Source: Pseudomonadales bacterium (lineage in GTDB: Bacteria > Pseudomonadota > Gammaproteobacteria > Pseudomonadales > Pseudohongiellaceae). From it: a stretch of DNA of 64,000 nucleotides. The stretch is taken from the NCBI GenBank assembly GCA_024234365.1, contig JACKOK010000007.1:1-64000 (forward strand), given 5' to 3'. The notes under the pieces are model-generated. The model saw only the letters and a program-made list of their open reading frames with translations, made no database searches and was not told the origin of the DNA. The position numbers and the translations under genes were made by a program. Positions within the stretch are counted from its first letter, which is position 1; each line of letters begins with the position of its first letter. Positions 1-8,160 of this stretch are shown here, in pieces.

Positions 1-10
1 GGGTTCAGTA

Positions 11-1240
11 ATGATTGATATTGCAGCAATAGTCGGCGGCGTTCTCATGTTCACCGTGATCGTCATGGTTCTGGTGGCCATGATTCTGGCGGCGCGAGCC
101 CGTCTGGTGAGCACAGGCAAGGTCAAAATCGAGATCAATGGTGATCCCGAGCGCTCCATCACCGTTCCTGCCGGTGGCAAGCTGCTCAATACGCTCGCGG
201 ATGCCGGTATTTATCTGTCCTCAGCCTGTGGTGGTGGCGGTACCTGCGGCCAGTGTCGCTGTCAGGTGCTGGACGGAGGCGGTTCCATGCTGCCGACCGA
301 GCAGGGACATTTCACCATGGGAGAGGGTAAGGCGCATTGGCGGCTATCCTGCCAGGTGGCCGTGAAGCAGGACATGAAAATTGAAGTCGCGCCGGAGTTC
401 TTCGGCGTGAAGCAGTGGGAATGTACCGTGGTTTCCAACGACAACGTGGCAACCTTCATCAAGGAACTGGTCCTGAAGATTCCCGATGGCGACAGCGTGG
501 ATTTCCGTGCCGGTGGCTATGTGCAACTGGAAGTTCCCCCTCACGAAGTGCAGTACAAGAATTTCATCATCGGCGACAAGTTCCGTGGCGACTGGGAAAA
601 ATTTGGCCTGTTTGATCTGGTGTCCAAAACAGACAAAACCACGGTGCGCGCCTACTCCATGGCGAACTATCCGGAAGAGAAGGGCATCATCAAGTTCAAT
701 ATCCGGATTGCAACACCGCCGCCGCGTTCCAGCTTTCCGCCGGGCGTCATGTCCTCCTATGTGTTCAATCTGAAGCCGGGGGACAAGATCAGGGTGTTTG
801 GGCCTTTCGGTGAATTTTTTGCCAAGGATACCGATGCCGAAATGGTGTTTATCGGCGGGGGGGCCGGCATGGCGCCCATGCGTTCCCATATTTTCGATCA
901 ACTGCGTCGTCTGCATTCCAAGCGCAAGATCAGCTTCTGGTATGGCGCCCGCAGCCTGAAGGAAATGTTCTATGTGAACGACTTCGATACGCTGGCGGCA
1001 GAAAACGACAACTTCAAGTGGCATGTGGCACTGTCTGATCCCCAGCCGGAAGACAACTGGGCGGGAATGACCGGGTTTATCCACAACGTGGTCTATGAAC
1101 ACTACCTCAAGGATCACCCCGCACCCGAGGACTGCGAGTTCTATATGTGCGGGCCACCCATGATGAATGCTGCCGTCATCAAGATGCTGAAAGATCTTGG
1201 TGTCGAGGACGAGAACATCTCCCTGGACGAGTTCTCCTGA
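11..1240 (+). CDS. nqrF: Na+-translocating NADH:quinone reductase subunit F
   Basis: This is the NADH-oxidising entry subunit of the Na+-NQR respiratory pump in the inner membrane. The 409-residue protein has one N-terminal membrane helix (about residues 5-28). A 2Fe-2S ferredoxin domain follows with Cys73, Cys79, Cys82 and Cys114, then a FAD domain with the RAYSMANY motif and a NADH domain containing GGGAGMAPMRS. Length and domain order are normal for NqrF. The A of its ATG is also the last base of a TAA at 9-11 in another frame, consistent with the end of an upstream nqrE lying outside the window. I infer that the rest of the nqr operon precedes position 1. The gene is followed by a perfect inverted repeat and then by apbE and nqrM, both needed to mature the same enzyme. 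Confidence 0.97.
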   Translation: MIDIAAIVGGVLMFTVIVMVLVAMILAARARLVSTGKVKIEINGDPERSITVPAGGKLLNTLADAGIYLSSACGGGGTCGQCRCQVLDGGGSMLPTEQGHFTMGEGKAHWRLSCQVAVKQDMKIEVAPEFFGVKQWECTVVSNDNVATFIKELVLKIPDGDSVDFRAGGYVQLEVPPHEVQYKNFIIGDKFRGDWEKFGLFDLVSKTDKTTVRAYSMANYPEEKGIIKFNIRIATPPPRSSFPPGVMSSYVFNLKPGDKIRVFGPFGEFFAKDTDAEMVFIGGGAGMAPMRSHIFDQLRRLHSKRKISFWYGARSLKEMFYVNDFDTLAAENDNFKWHVALSDPQPEDNWAGMTGFIHNVVYEHYLKDHPAPEDCEFYMCGPPMMNAAVIKMLKDLGVEDENISLDEFS

Positions 1241-1243
1241 CAT

Positions 1244-1277
1244 CTCAGGCTTATGACAGTGCTGTCATAAGCCTGAG
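1244..1277 (+). terminator. 34-bp near-perfect palindrome after nqrF
   Basis: The arms CTCAGGCTTATGACAG (1244-1259) and its exact reverse complement (1262-1277) are separated only by TG. The 16-bp stem starts 3 bases after the nqrF stop. No run of T follows (only cttttggg), so it is not a textbook intrinsic terminator. It may be a partial terminator or an mRNA-end stabiliser separating nqr structural genes from apbE-nqrM-sthA. The structure is certain; the function is inferred. Confidence 0.5.
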
Positions 1278-1325
1278 CCGCTTTTGGGCCAAGCCCCGCG
1301 ATCTGTGCAACGGATACGCCTGCCA

Positions 1326-2387
1326 ATGAATGAGTTTCTGCACCGCCATAGAATCGGCCTCACAATTTTCGTGCTGGTGCTGCTGTTCCTGTATGTACAG
1401 CAGCCGGCCCGGGATGTGGTGCAGATGCATCAGTTTGGCGGTGGCACCATGGGCACGACCTACAGTGTCAAGGTGGTGGATGAACGTGAACAGGTTTCCA
1501 GTGAGTTGCTGGCGCTGGAAATCGGTGAGCTGCTAAGGCATCTGGACCGTGATCTGATGTCCACTTACTCGGAAGACTCCGAGCTCAGTGAAATCAACAA
1601 GGCGGCGGTTGGCGAGAATCTGTCGATCTCACGCGAAATGGCCGATGTGCTGAGCCTGGCGCTGGAGATCAACACCCTGACAGACGGTGCCTTTGATGTG
1701 ACGGTGGGGCCCCTGGTCAATCGCTGGGGCTTCGGGCCGGAACGTCGGCGCAGTGATCGCATTCCCTCGCAGGCAGAAATCGACGCGCTGCTGTCACGAG
1801 TGGGTTCTCAGTATCTGGAACTGGACACCGATGCCCTCACGCTGCGCAAAAACGCGGACGTGTATATTGACCTCAGTGGCATCGCCAAGGGCTACGCCGT
1901 GGACCAATTGGCCCACTACCTGGATGGTCGTGGCTTTGGCAGTTATTTCATCGAGGTGGGCGGGGAGTTACGCATTCGCGGTTATAAGCCTGGCGATGAA
2001 AGCTGGGTGCCGGCCATCGAGAAGCCCGTGGACACGGCGCCGCAGGTGCACAATATTTTTTACACCCGGGGCCAGCCGCTTGCCGTGGCGGGCTCGGGGG
2101 ATTACCGTAATTATTTCGATCAGGACGGCGTACACTATTCCCATGAAATCGATCCGCTGAACGGACGGCCCGTGACACACAATCTTGCCGCCACCTATGT
2201 GATCGATGCCGAGGCGGCAAGGGCCGATGCCCTGGCCACGGCCTTTATGGTCATGGGCACAGACAGGGCGTTTGCCCTGGCCGAGCGTATCGGACTGGCA
2301 GCCTATTTCATCAGCAAACGCCCCGACGGGGCGGGGTTTGATGATCGTTATACACGTGCGTTTGCGGATTACCTGCAAGCGGATTGA
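1326..2387 (+). CDS. apbE: FAD:protein FMN transferase ApbE
   Basis: ApbE flavinylates proteins, attaching FMN from FAD to a Thr/Ser residue. Its known targets include the NqrB and NqrC subunits of Na+-NQR. The 353-residue protein starts with a basic stretch and a hydrophobic segment (about residues 9-25), so it is membrane-anchored or exported, the compartment where NqrC is modified. The family motif GTMGTTYSV follows, with later blocks DLSGIAKGYAVD and AVAGSGDYRNY. Unlike many ApbE proteins it has no lipobox Cys. I chose the ATG at 1326; the frame stays open back to 1284, but that extension is basic and would precede the export signal. The setting between nqrF and nqrM supports an Nqr-maturation role. 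Confidence 0.93.
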   Translation: MNEFLHRHRIGLTIFVLVLLFLYVQQPARDVVQMHQFGGGTMGTTYSVKVVDEREQVSSELLALEIGELLRHLDRDLMSTYSEDSELSEINKAAVGENLSISREMADVLSLALEINTLTDGAFDVTVGPLVNRWGFGPERRRSDRIPSQAEIDALLSRVGSQYLELDTDALTLRKNADVYIDLSGIAKGYAVDQLAHYLDGRGFGSYFIEVGGELRIRGYKPGDESWVPAIEKPVDTAPQVHNIFYTRGQPLAVAGSGDYRNYFDQDGVHYSHEIDPLNGRPVTHNLAATYVIDAEAARADALATAFMVMGTDRAFALAERIGLAAYFISKRPDGAGFDDRYTRAFADYLQAD

Positions 2388-2421
2388 AACTCGGCTCGCA
2401 CCGGGCGGTGAAGGAGGCAAT

Positions 2422-2604
2422 ATGACAACACTCGTCGCAAGTTTCATCATTCTGGCACTGGTCGTGGCAGGCATGGCAGTTGGCGTTATGTTCGGTCGCA
2501 AGCCTATCAAGGGAACCTGCGGTGGTCTGAACAATGGCAGTGGGGACAGCAGCTGTTCATTGTGCGGCGGGAACCCGGACAAGTGTGAAGAAACCAGCAG
2601 GTAG
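2422..2604 (+). CDS. nqrM: Na+-NQR maturation protein NqrM (DUF539)
   Basis: This 60-residue membrane protein is required for assembly of Na+-NQR, probably by helping deliver iron to the NqrD/NqrE site. It has one N-terminal transmembrane helix (about residues 5-24), then a Cys-rich tail with Cys33, Cys45, Cys48 and Cys55, the pattern of the NqrM family (CGG then CSLCGG). The ATG at 2422 has a strong AAGGAGG ribosome-binding site at 2411-2417. It lies 34 bases after apbE and 38 bases before sthA and is probably co-transcribed with both. Length and position are typical for nqrM. Confidence 0.93.
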   Translation: MTTLVASFIILALVVAGMAVGVMFGRKPIKGTCGGLNNGSGDSSCSLCGGNPDKCEETSR

Positions 2605-2642
2605 AAACCAGGTAGTAACAAGCGTTCAGGGAGCGACCGGCA

Positions 2643-4028
2643 GTGAAGCAGAAGCACTATGACATCATCGTAATCGGCAGTGGGCCGGCGGGAGAGTCTG
2701 CGGCCATGAACGCCGCCAAGAAAGGACGACGCGTTGCGGTGGTCTCTGACCGGGAAGAGGTCGGCGGCAACTGCACCCACATGGGCACGATTCCTTCCAA
2801 GGCCCTGCGGCAGTCCGTCAAGCAGGTCATGGAGTTTAGCAGCAACCCTCTGCTCAAGGAGTTTGCCAGTCTGCGCAAACCCAGTTTTGCCCAGATCATG
2901 CAGCACGCGAATCGCGTGATTGATGAACAGGTGTATCTGCGCCGTGGCTATTACGAGAAAAACGGTATTGATGTGATTCACGGGCTTGCCGCGTTCGAGG
3001 ATGCCCACACCATCAAACTGGGCAATCGAGGCCCGGTACTGACGGCAGAGCATTTCATCATTGCCACCGGCTCACGCCCGTATCGTCCGGACAATGTGGA
3101 CTTCACTCACCCGCGTATCTTCGACAGCGACACCATCCTGGGCTTGAACTACTCCCCCCGCAAGGTCACCGTCATTGGCGCTGGCGTGATCGGTTGCGAA
3201 TATGCCTCGATCTTTGGTGGTCTGGGGGCCAAGGTGGAGCTGATCAACCCCGCCGAGTCACTGCTGTCATTCCTGGACTGGGAGATTTCCGATGCGCTCA
3301 GCTATCACCTGCGCAATGTCGGCGTGCGCAGCCGCCACAATGAGGAATACGAAAAGCTGGAGTATTTCGACACCCATGTGGTCACGCATCTGAAGAGCGG
3401 TAAACGCATCAAGAGCGATATTGTGCTGTGGGCCAATGGTCGCACCGGCAATACCGATCAGCTGAATCTGGAGGCCATTGGTCTGCAGCCGAATTCGCGC
3501 GGACAGCTGGAAATCGACAGGAACTATCGCACGGCTGTGGAAAATATTTACGCTGCAGGGGATGTGGTAGGCTGGCCTTCGCTGGCCAGTGTTTCCTACG
3601 ATCAGGGCAGGGCCGCATCCAATGCCATCGTGGACCCGCAGGCCTGTGTGTCGATTGACCGCTTTGCCTCGGGGATCTACACCATTCCGGAGATCAGTTC
3701 GTTGGGCAAGACCGAACGCGAACTGACGAAAGAGCGCGTGCCCTATGAGGTCGGCAAGGCCTTTTTCAAGAATACGGCGCGAGGGATGATTACCGGGGAG
3801 CAGGTCGGCATGCTGAAGATCCTGTTCCACTTCGATACGCTGGAAATCCTGGGCATTCACTGCTTCGGCGATCAGGCGTCCGAGATCGTGCATATCGGCC
3901 AGGCCATCATGCTGCAGGAAGGCAAGGCGAACACGATGAAATATTTTCTGAATACCACGTTCAACTATCCCACGATGGCAGAGGCTTACCGCATTGCTGC
4001 CCTGGATGGTCTGAACCGCGTATTCTGA
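2643..4028 (+). CDS. sthA: Soluble pyridine nucleotide transhydrogenase
   Basis: SthA transfers hydride between NADPH and NAD+ in the cytoplasm using FAD, mostly to dissipate excess NADPH. The 461-residue protein has an N-terminal FAD motif GSGPAGESAAMNAAKKG and an internal NAD(P) motif GAGVIGCEYAS. The second FAD block is AAGDVVGWPSLAS, and a C-terminal dimerisation domain follows. At the position of the redox disulfide of lipoamide dehydrogenases it reads CTHMGTIPSKA, with the second Cys missing. That is diagnostic for SthA as opposed to Lpd or glutathione reductase. The start is a GTG at 2643 preceded by AGGGAG. Position behind the NADH-oxidising nqr genes groups NADH/NADPH balancing functions. 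Confidence 0.95.
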   Translation: MKQKHYDIIVIGSGPAGESAAMNAAKKGRRVAVVSDREEVGGNCTHMGTIPSKALRQSVKQVMEFSSNPLLKEFASLRKPSFAQIMQHANRVIDEQVYLRRGYYEKNGIDVIHGLAAFEDAHTIKLGNRGPVLTAEHFIIATGSRPYRPDNVDFTHPRIFDSDTILGLNYSPRKVTVIGAGVIGCEYASIFGGLGAKVELINPAESLLSFLDWEISDALSYHLRNVGVRSRHNEEYEKLEYFDTHVVTHLKSGKRIKSDIVLWANGRTGNTDQLNLEAIGLQPNSRGQLEIDRNYRTAVENIYAAGDVVGWPSLASVSYDQGRAASNAIVDPQACVSIDRFASGIYTIPEISSLGKTERELTKERVPYEVGKAFFKNTARGMITGEQVGMLKILFHFDTLEILGIHCFGDQASEIVHIGQAIMLQEGKANTMKYFLNTTFNYPTMAEAYRIAALDGLNRVF

Positions 4029-4051
4029 TGGCGTGACGGGAGAACAATAAT

Positions 4052-5092
4052 ATGCCGCAGAGCCATGTCACCGTTCTGGGTGGGGGAAGTTTTGGTACAG
4101 TGATTGCCAATATCATCGCGGAGAACGGGTATTGCGTGAAATTCTGGATGCGCAATCAGTCGCTGGTGGATGAGGTCAACAGCACACACGAGAACTCCCA
4201 GTATCTTCCCGGCTATCCTCTGCACGAGAATGTGCGTGCCTACAGCGATATGCAGCAGGCCGTTACCGACAGCCGCGTGATTTTTGTGGCCGTCCCCAGT
4301 GCTTATTTTCGTTCGGTGGTGCGCGACATGCTGCCGTGGAGCCGCCAGGATGCGATTCTGGTCAGCACCACCAAGGGCATCGAGGCCGGCACTTTCAAAC
4401 TGATGAGCCAGATTCTGCGCCAGGAGGCTCCCACCGCCCGCATCGGCGTGATGAGCGGCCCCAACCTTGCCAAGGAAATTGCCGCCAAAAATCTTACCGG
4501 CACCGTGATTGCCAGTGAGCACGCCTCTGTTCGCGAAACCGTGCAGCGGGTGCTCAAGTCGGAGTATTTCAGGGTCTACACGAATGATGATATGTTCGGG
4601 GTGGAGCTGGGCGGCGCTCTCAAGAATATCTATGCCATCATTGCCGGCCTGGCCTCGGCCATGGGCATGGGGCACAACACCAACAGCATGCTGGTGACCC
4701 GCAGCCTCACGGAAATGGCACGTTTCGGCCGCCGGCTGGGAGCAGACCCGATGACCTTTCTGGGGCTGTCCGGAGTGGGGGATCTGGTGGTGACCTGTTC
4801 CTCGCCCCTGAGCCGGAACTTCCGTGTGGGCATGGCGCTGGGCAAGGGGCTTGGCATCGAAGCTGCCGTTGCGGAAGTGGGCCAGGTCGCCGAAGGGGTG
4901 AACACCCTGAAGCTGGTCAAGCACCGGGCGGATGAACTGGGCGTTTATATGCCGCTGGTCAATGGTCTTTACCAGATCATCTACAATGGCAGCTCGGTGC
5001 GGGAAATTGTCGCCTCCCTGATGCTGGGGGAGCAGGCACTGGATGTCGAGTACGAAGCCAATCAGACCAAGACACTGAACCCCAAGGAGTAA
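4052..5092 (+). CDS. gpsA: Glycerol-3-phosphate dehydrogenase [NAD(P)+]
   Basis: GpsA reduces dihydroxyacetone phosphate to sn-glycerol-3-phosphate, the backbone for phospholipids, in the cytoplasm. The 346-residue protein begins with the dinucleotide fold GGGSFGTVIANIIAENG, close to residue 8. It carries the conserved SGPNLAKEIA block, GGALKNIYAIIAG with the catalytic Lys, and LSGVGDLVVTC, all typical of GpsA. Length is normal. The ATG at 4052 lies behind GGGAGAA. It is followed after 2 bases by a small membrane-protein gene, so the two are probably translated from the same message. Confidence 0.96.
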   Translation: MPQSHVTVLGGGSFGTVIANIIAENGYCVKFWMRNQSLVDEVNSTHENSQYLPGYPLHENVRAYSDMQQAVTDSRVIFVAVPSAYFRSVVRDMLPWSRQDAILVSTTKGIEAGTFKLMSQILRQEAPTARIGVMSGPNLAKEIAAKNLTGTVIASEHASVRETVQRVLKSEYFRVYTNDDMFGVELGGALKNIYAIIAGLASAMGMGHNTNSMLVTRSLTEMARFGRRLGADPMTFLGLSGVGDLVVTCSSPLSRNFRVGMALGKGLGIEAAVAEVGQVAEGVNTLKLVKHRADELGVYMPLVNGLYQIIYNGSSVREIVASLMLGEQALDVEYEANQTKTLNPKE

Positions 5093-5094
5093 TC

Positions 5095-5520
5095 ATGTCC
5101 GACGATATCGTGGAGAACCTCAAGGAGCCGTCCCAGTGGAAGCGCATTGCCTTCATGATCGCGCTTGCGGTGGCATTGTATGTGGCCACCATCGTCCTGA
5201 CCCTGCTCAGCATTGCACAGGCTCTGTTCAGCCTGCTGACCGGTGAGAGCAACGAGAATCTGCGAGCTCTGGGCAAGGACCTGGCGACCTATGTGCATCA
5301 GATCTGGTCCTTTCTCAGCTACAACAGTGAGCTGAAGCCGTTTCCGTTCTCGCCCTATCCGGGCAGTGAGGAGCAGGGCAGTGAAGAGGCGGAGCAGACA
5401 GTTGCTGCAGAGCCGGCGCCCGAAGAGACGCCGGCCTCTGCCAAGCGCGCTCCGCGCAAGACTGCCGCGAAGAAGAAAACGGCAAGCCCCGCAGACGATG
5501 AGAGCGCTGCAGGCGAGTAG
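5095..5520 (+). CDS. DUF4389 family membrane protein
   Basis: This is a 141-residue protein of unknown function. Residues 16-50 form a long hydrophobic segment (one or two membrane helices, starting after QWKRIAFMIAL). An amphipathic part ALGKDLATYVHQIWSFLSY follows, then a tail of about 55 residues rich in Ala, Glu, Pro and Lys that looks disordered. The helix pattern and the short YNSELKPFPFSPYP motif fit DUF4389 proteins, which sit beside gpsA in Pseudomonas-type genomes. It starts 2 bases after the gpsA stop and ends 1 base before the next start. No catalytic motif is visible. Confidence 0.8.
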   Translation: MSDDIVENLKEPSQWKRIAFMIALAVALYVATIVLTLLSIAQALFSLLTGESNENLRALGKDLATYVHQIWSFLSYNSELKPFPFSPYPGSEEQGSEEAEQTVAAEPAPEETPASAKRAPRKTAAKKKTASPADDESAAGE

Positions 5521-5521
5521 G

Positions 5522-6445
5522 ATGTCAGCCCTGTATCGTCTCCTTGCTGTTGTGCTGCTTGCAGGAATCGGGGCCGCCTTCGCGCAGCCCCAGCCGGTGG
5601 GCGAGGGCAGCGATCATCCCTTGATTGAGCGTTTCCCGGGTGCCGAGATCGTGGCTTACCGTCAGGCCGGGCAGACCAACTACCGCCTCGCGCTGGATCG
5701 TATGCAGCGCGTGAACGGGCGTGTCATGGCAGGTCGCGAGGAGCGCATCCGCGGCGACCTTACCCGCATCAGCTACCTCATTCCGGAGGGCTATTCCGGC
5801 AGCGATGTTTTCACCTATTTCTCTACCCGGATGCTGGCCATGGGGCCGGAGCTGTTCCGTTGTGCCGGGCGGGGATGCGGCAGCAGCAATTTCTGGGCAA
5901 ATGATGTGTTCGAGAACCGGATACTGTACGGGCCGGAGACGGAACAATTCTATCTGGCCAGCGCCGTGGGAGCCGATGAGGCGCATATCCGGGCTTACCT
6001 CGCGCTGTATGTGGTCACCCGCGGCAATCGCCGTGTTTATGCGCATCTGGATGTGCTGGAGCTTGCGGATGTCACCCGCGATGTGCCGACATTAGATCCG
6101 GAGGCTCTGGCCCTGCAGCTACAGCAGGATGGCAGCCTGGTACTGCCGGGGCTGGGTTTTGATGAGCAGGATCGTCTGACGGACACGGGCAGTATCCCCG
6201 CTGTTGTGGATGCCCTGCTGTTGCTGCCTCAGGCACGGGTCTATGTGGTCGGACATCTGAGTGTGCAACAACCGCTGGAAACGCTTATGCAGCGTTCGCT
6301 GTTGCGGGCACAGACTGTGCGGGAGCGTTTGCTGGCGGCGGGGATCGATCCGCAGAGGGTGCTGGCTAAGGGCGTGGGCCCCCTGGCTCCGGTGTGCCGG
6401 CAAGGCTCCTGTGAGGCGCGGGTCGAGCTGGTGCTGCAGCCCTGA
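5522..6445 (+). CDS. DUF4892 periplasmic protein with OmpA-like C-terminus
   Basis: This 307-residue exported protein has a clear signal peptide (residues 1-22, cleavage after AFA). The middle part resembles DUF4892 proteins (PGAEIVAY near the N-terminus, then a lipocalin-like beta-rich region). Residues from about 200 on look like an OmpA/MotB peptidoglycan-binding fold: VYVVGHLS, then RSLLRAQTVRERLLAAGI. I infer a periplasmic cell-wall-associated protein; its job is unknown. The ATG at 5522 begins 1 base after the previous stop, so gpsA, the DUF4389 gene and this gene look like one unit. It converges on folE with only 9 bases between stops. Two Cys at residues 117 and 121 may form a disulfide. 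Confidence 0.8.
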   Translation: MSALYRLLAVVLLAGIGAAFAQPQPVGEGSDHPLIERFPGAEIVAYRQAGQTNYRLALDRMQRVNGRVMAGREERIRGDLTRISYLIPEGYSGSDVFTYFSTRMLAMGPELFRCAGRGCGSSNFWANDVFENRILYGPETEQFYLASAVGADEAHIRAYLALYVVTRGNRRVYAHLDVLELADVTRDVPTLDPEALALQLQQDGSLVLPGLGFDEQDRLTDTGSIPAVVDALLLLPQARVYVVGHLSVQQPLETLMQRSLLRAQTVRERLLAAGIDPQRVLAKGVGPLAPVCRQGSCEARVELVLQP

Positions 6446-6454
6446 GCGGAAGGT

Positions 6455-7009
6455 TCAGCGCCCGATGAGGGAGAGGAACTCGTTGCGGGTGCTCTGACTG
6501 TTGCGGAAGGCGCCCAGCATGCAGGAAGTGGTCATGACCGAGTTCTGTTTTTCCACGCCCCGCATCATCATGCACATATGCTGCGCCTCGATGATGACAG
6601 CCGCGCCCGAGGCGCCTGTTTTGCTTATGATGGTTTCCGCTATTTCCTTGGTGAGATTTTCCTGAATCTGCAGGCGACGCGCGAAAATGTCCACGATGCG
6701 GGCGATCTTGGACAGGCCGATGACCTTGCCGTGGGGCAGGTAGGCAACGTGGCATTTGCCGATGAAGGGCAGCATGTGGTGTTCGCACATGGAATACAGC
6801 TCGATGTTCTTCACGATCACCATCTCGTCCGATGTCGAGGGGAAGAGTGCATTGTTGATGATCTCGTCTATGTTCTGACGATAGCCGCGCATCAGGAAAT
6901 CCATGGCCTTGGCCGCCCGCTTCGGAGTATCGACCAGGCCGGGGCGGCTCACGTCCTCCCCGATGGCGAGAATGATGTCTTTGTAGGCTTGTTCCATTGC
7001 TTGTGTCAT
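6455..7009 (-). CDS. folE: GTP cyclohydrolase I
   Basis: FolE converts GTP to 7,8-dihydroneopterin triphosphate, the first step of tetrahydrofolate synthesis. The 184-residue protein carries the zinc and catalytic residues of type I enzymes: Cys75, His77 and His78 in MCEHH, and Cys146 in QHMCMMMRGV. The C-terminus TRNEFLSLI is also typical. It is a single-domain, normal-length enzyme. The gene is divergent from prmB, with 128 bases between starts, and is a lone unit on this strand with no other folate gene adjacent. Confidence 0.97.
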   Translation of the reverse strand: MTQAMEQAYKDIILAIGEDVSRPGLVDTPKRAAKAMDFLMRGYRQNIDEIINNALFPSTSDEMVIVKNIELYSMCEHHMLPFIGKCHVAYLPHGKVIGLSKIARIVDIFARRLQIQENLTKEIAETIISKTGASGAAVIIEAQHMCMMMRGVEKQNSVMTTSCMLGAFRNSQSTRNEFLSLIGR

Positions 7010-7137
7010 GGTGGCTGTGGCAATCCTGGCTGGCTTGTGAAGGCGCTACCCTACGCCACAGGGCGGGGGCGGGTAAAGTGATTTTTCGGGTGCCGTACTC
7101 AGATGGCACGCCATGATGAATAAGGGGGAGAGACAGT

Positions 7138-8034
7138 ATGCAGGCAGGCCTGGGTGAAACGGTGGAGCAGGTGCTGGAACGTGTCAGCCGGCAGTTCGAG
7201 CAGGCGGAGCTGTTCTATGGTCATGGCACGGACAACCCCTGGGATGAGGCGGTCTATCTGGTGTTTTCTGCGCTGGGCATTCCCTTTGACTGTGATGACA
7301 GCATGTTGCAGAAGACGCTGACGCAGGAGGAGCAGGCGCATGTGGATGCGTTGGTGCGTGCGCGTATTGACGCCCGTATTCCGGTCGCCTATCTGGTGCG
7401 CGAGGCTTGGTTTGCCGGTTTGCCTTTTACGGTGGATGAGCGGGTGCTGATTCCCCGTTCCCCGCTTGCCGAACTGATCCTCAAGGACTTTGAACCGCTG
7501 CTGGCCCGGCCTCCGGCGAGTGTGCTGGACCTGTGTACCGGCAGTGGCTGCATCGGAATTGCCACGGCGTTGGCCTTTCCCGAAGCCCGTGTGGAACTGG
7601 CTGATATCAGTGCCGATGCCCTGGCGCTGGCGCGCGAAAACGTGATCCGTCATGGGGTGCAGGAGCGTGTGTCCGTACATCAGTCGGATCTGTTTGCCAG
7701 CCTTGCCGGCCGCTATGATCTGATTCTCAGCAATCCCCCCTATGTGTCGCAGGAGGAGATAGACGAGCTGCCACAGGAGTATCGCCACGAGCCGGCACTG
7801 GGGCTGCATTCACAGGACAACGGTCTGGCCATTCCCCTGCAGATTCTGCGCGAGGCCGCAAATTATCTGAGCGAGGACGGTCTGCTCATCATGGAGGTGG
7901 GGTATTCTCACGAGGCGCTGGCCGAGCGCTTGCCTGGTGTTCCCTTCCTGTGGCTGGAATTTGAACACGGGGGAGAAGGCCTCTTTGCCCTGACGGCAGG
8001 GCAGTTGCGCGAGGCATCGCCATTGCTGGGCTGA
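7138..8034 (+). CDS. prmB: 50S ribosomal protein L3 glutamine N5-methyltransferase
   Basis: PrmB methylates a glutamine of ribosomal protein L3 using S-adenosylmethionine. The 298-residue protein has the helical N-terminal substrate domain, the SAM-binding motif LDLCTGSGCIGIATALA and the catalytic NPPY at residues 199-202. The next block EEIDELPQEYRHEPALGL is the PrmB form, distinguishing it from PrmC, which acts on release factors. A GGGGGAGAG ribosome-binding site precedes the ATG. The order prmB-aroC is conserved in many gammaproteobacteria. Confidence 0.93.
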   Translation: MQAGLGETVEQVLERVSRQFEQAELFYGHGTDNPWDEAVYLVFSALGIPFDCDDSMLQKTLTQEEQAHVDALVRARIDARIPVAYLVREAWFAGLPFTVDERVLIPRSPLAELILKDFEPLLARPPASVLDLCTGSGCIGIATALAFPEARVELADISADALALARENVIRHGVQERVSVHQSDLFASLAGRYDLILSNPPYVSQEEIDELPQEYRHEPALGLHSQDNGLAIPLQILREAANYLSEDGLLIMEVGYSHEALAERLPGVPFLWLEFEHGGEGLFALTAGQLREASPLLG

Positions 8035-8060
8035 TTTGTATTCTGAACGCCGTGCCGGAT

Positions 8061-8089
8061 TCGTCACGCCGCCCGCGATAGTGTACAAT
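8061..8089 (+). promoter_or_regulatory. Putative sigma70 promoter for aroC
   Basis: The hexamers TCGTCA (8061-8066) and TACAAT (8084-8089) are 17 bases apart, in the gap between prmB and aroC and about 70 bases before the aroC start. The -10 is good and the -35 weak. This is inferred from sequence only. Confidence 0.35.
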
Positions 8090-8160
8090 TCGCGACCTTT
8101 TACGGCGTTGCAGTGCCGCATTGCGGCAAGGCATGCAGATTCGGCACACACAGGTGAAGC

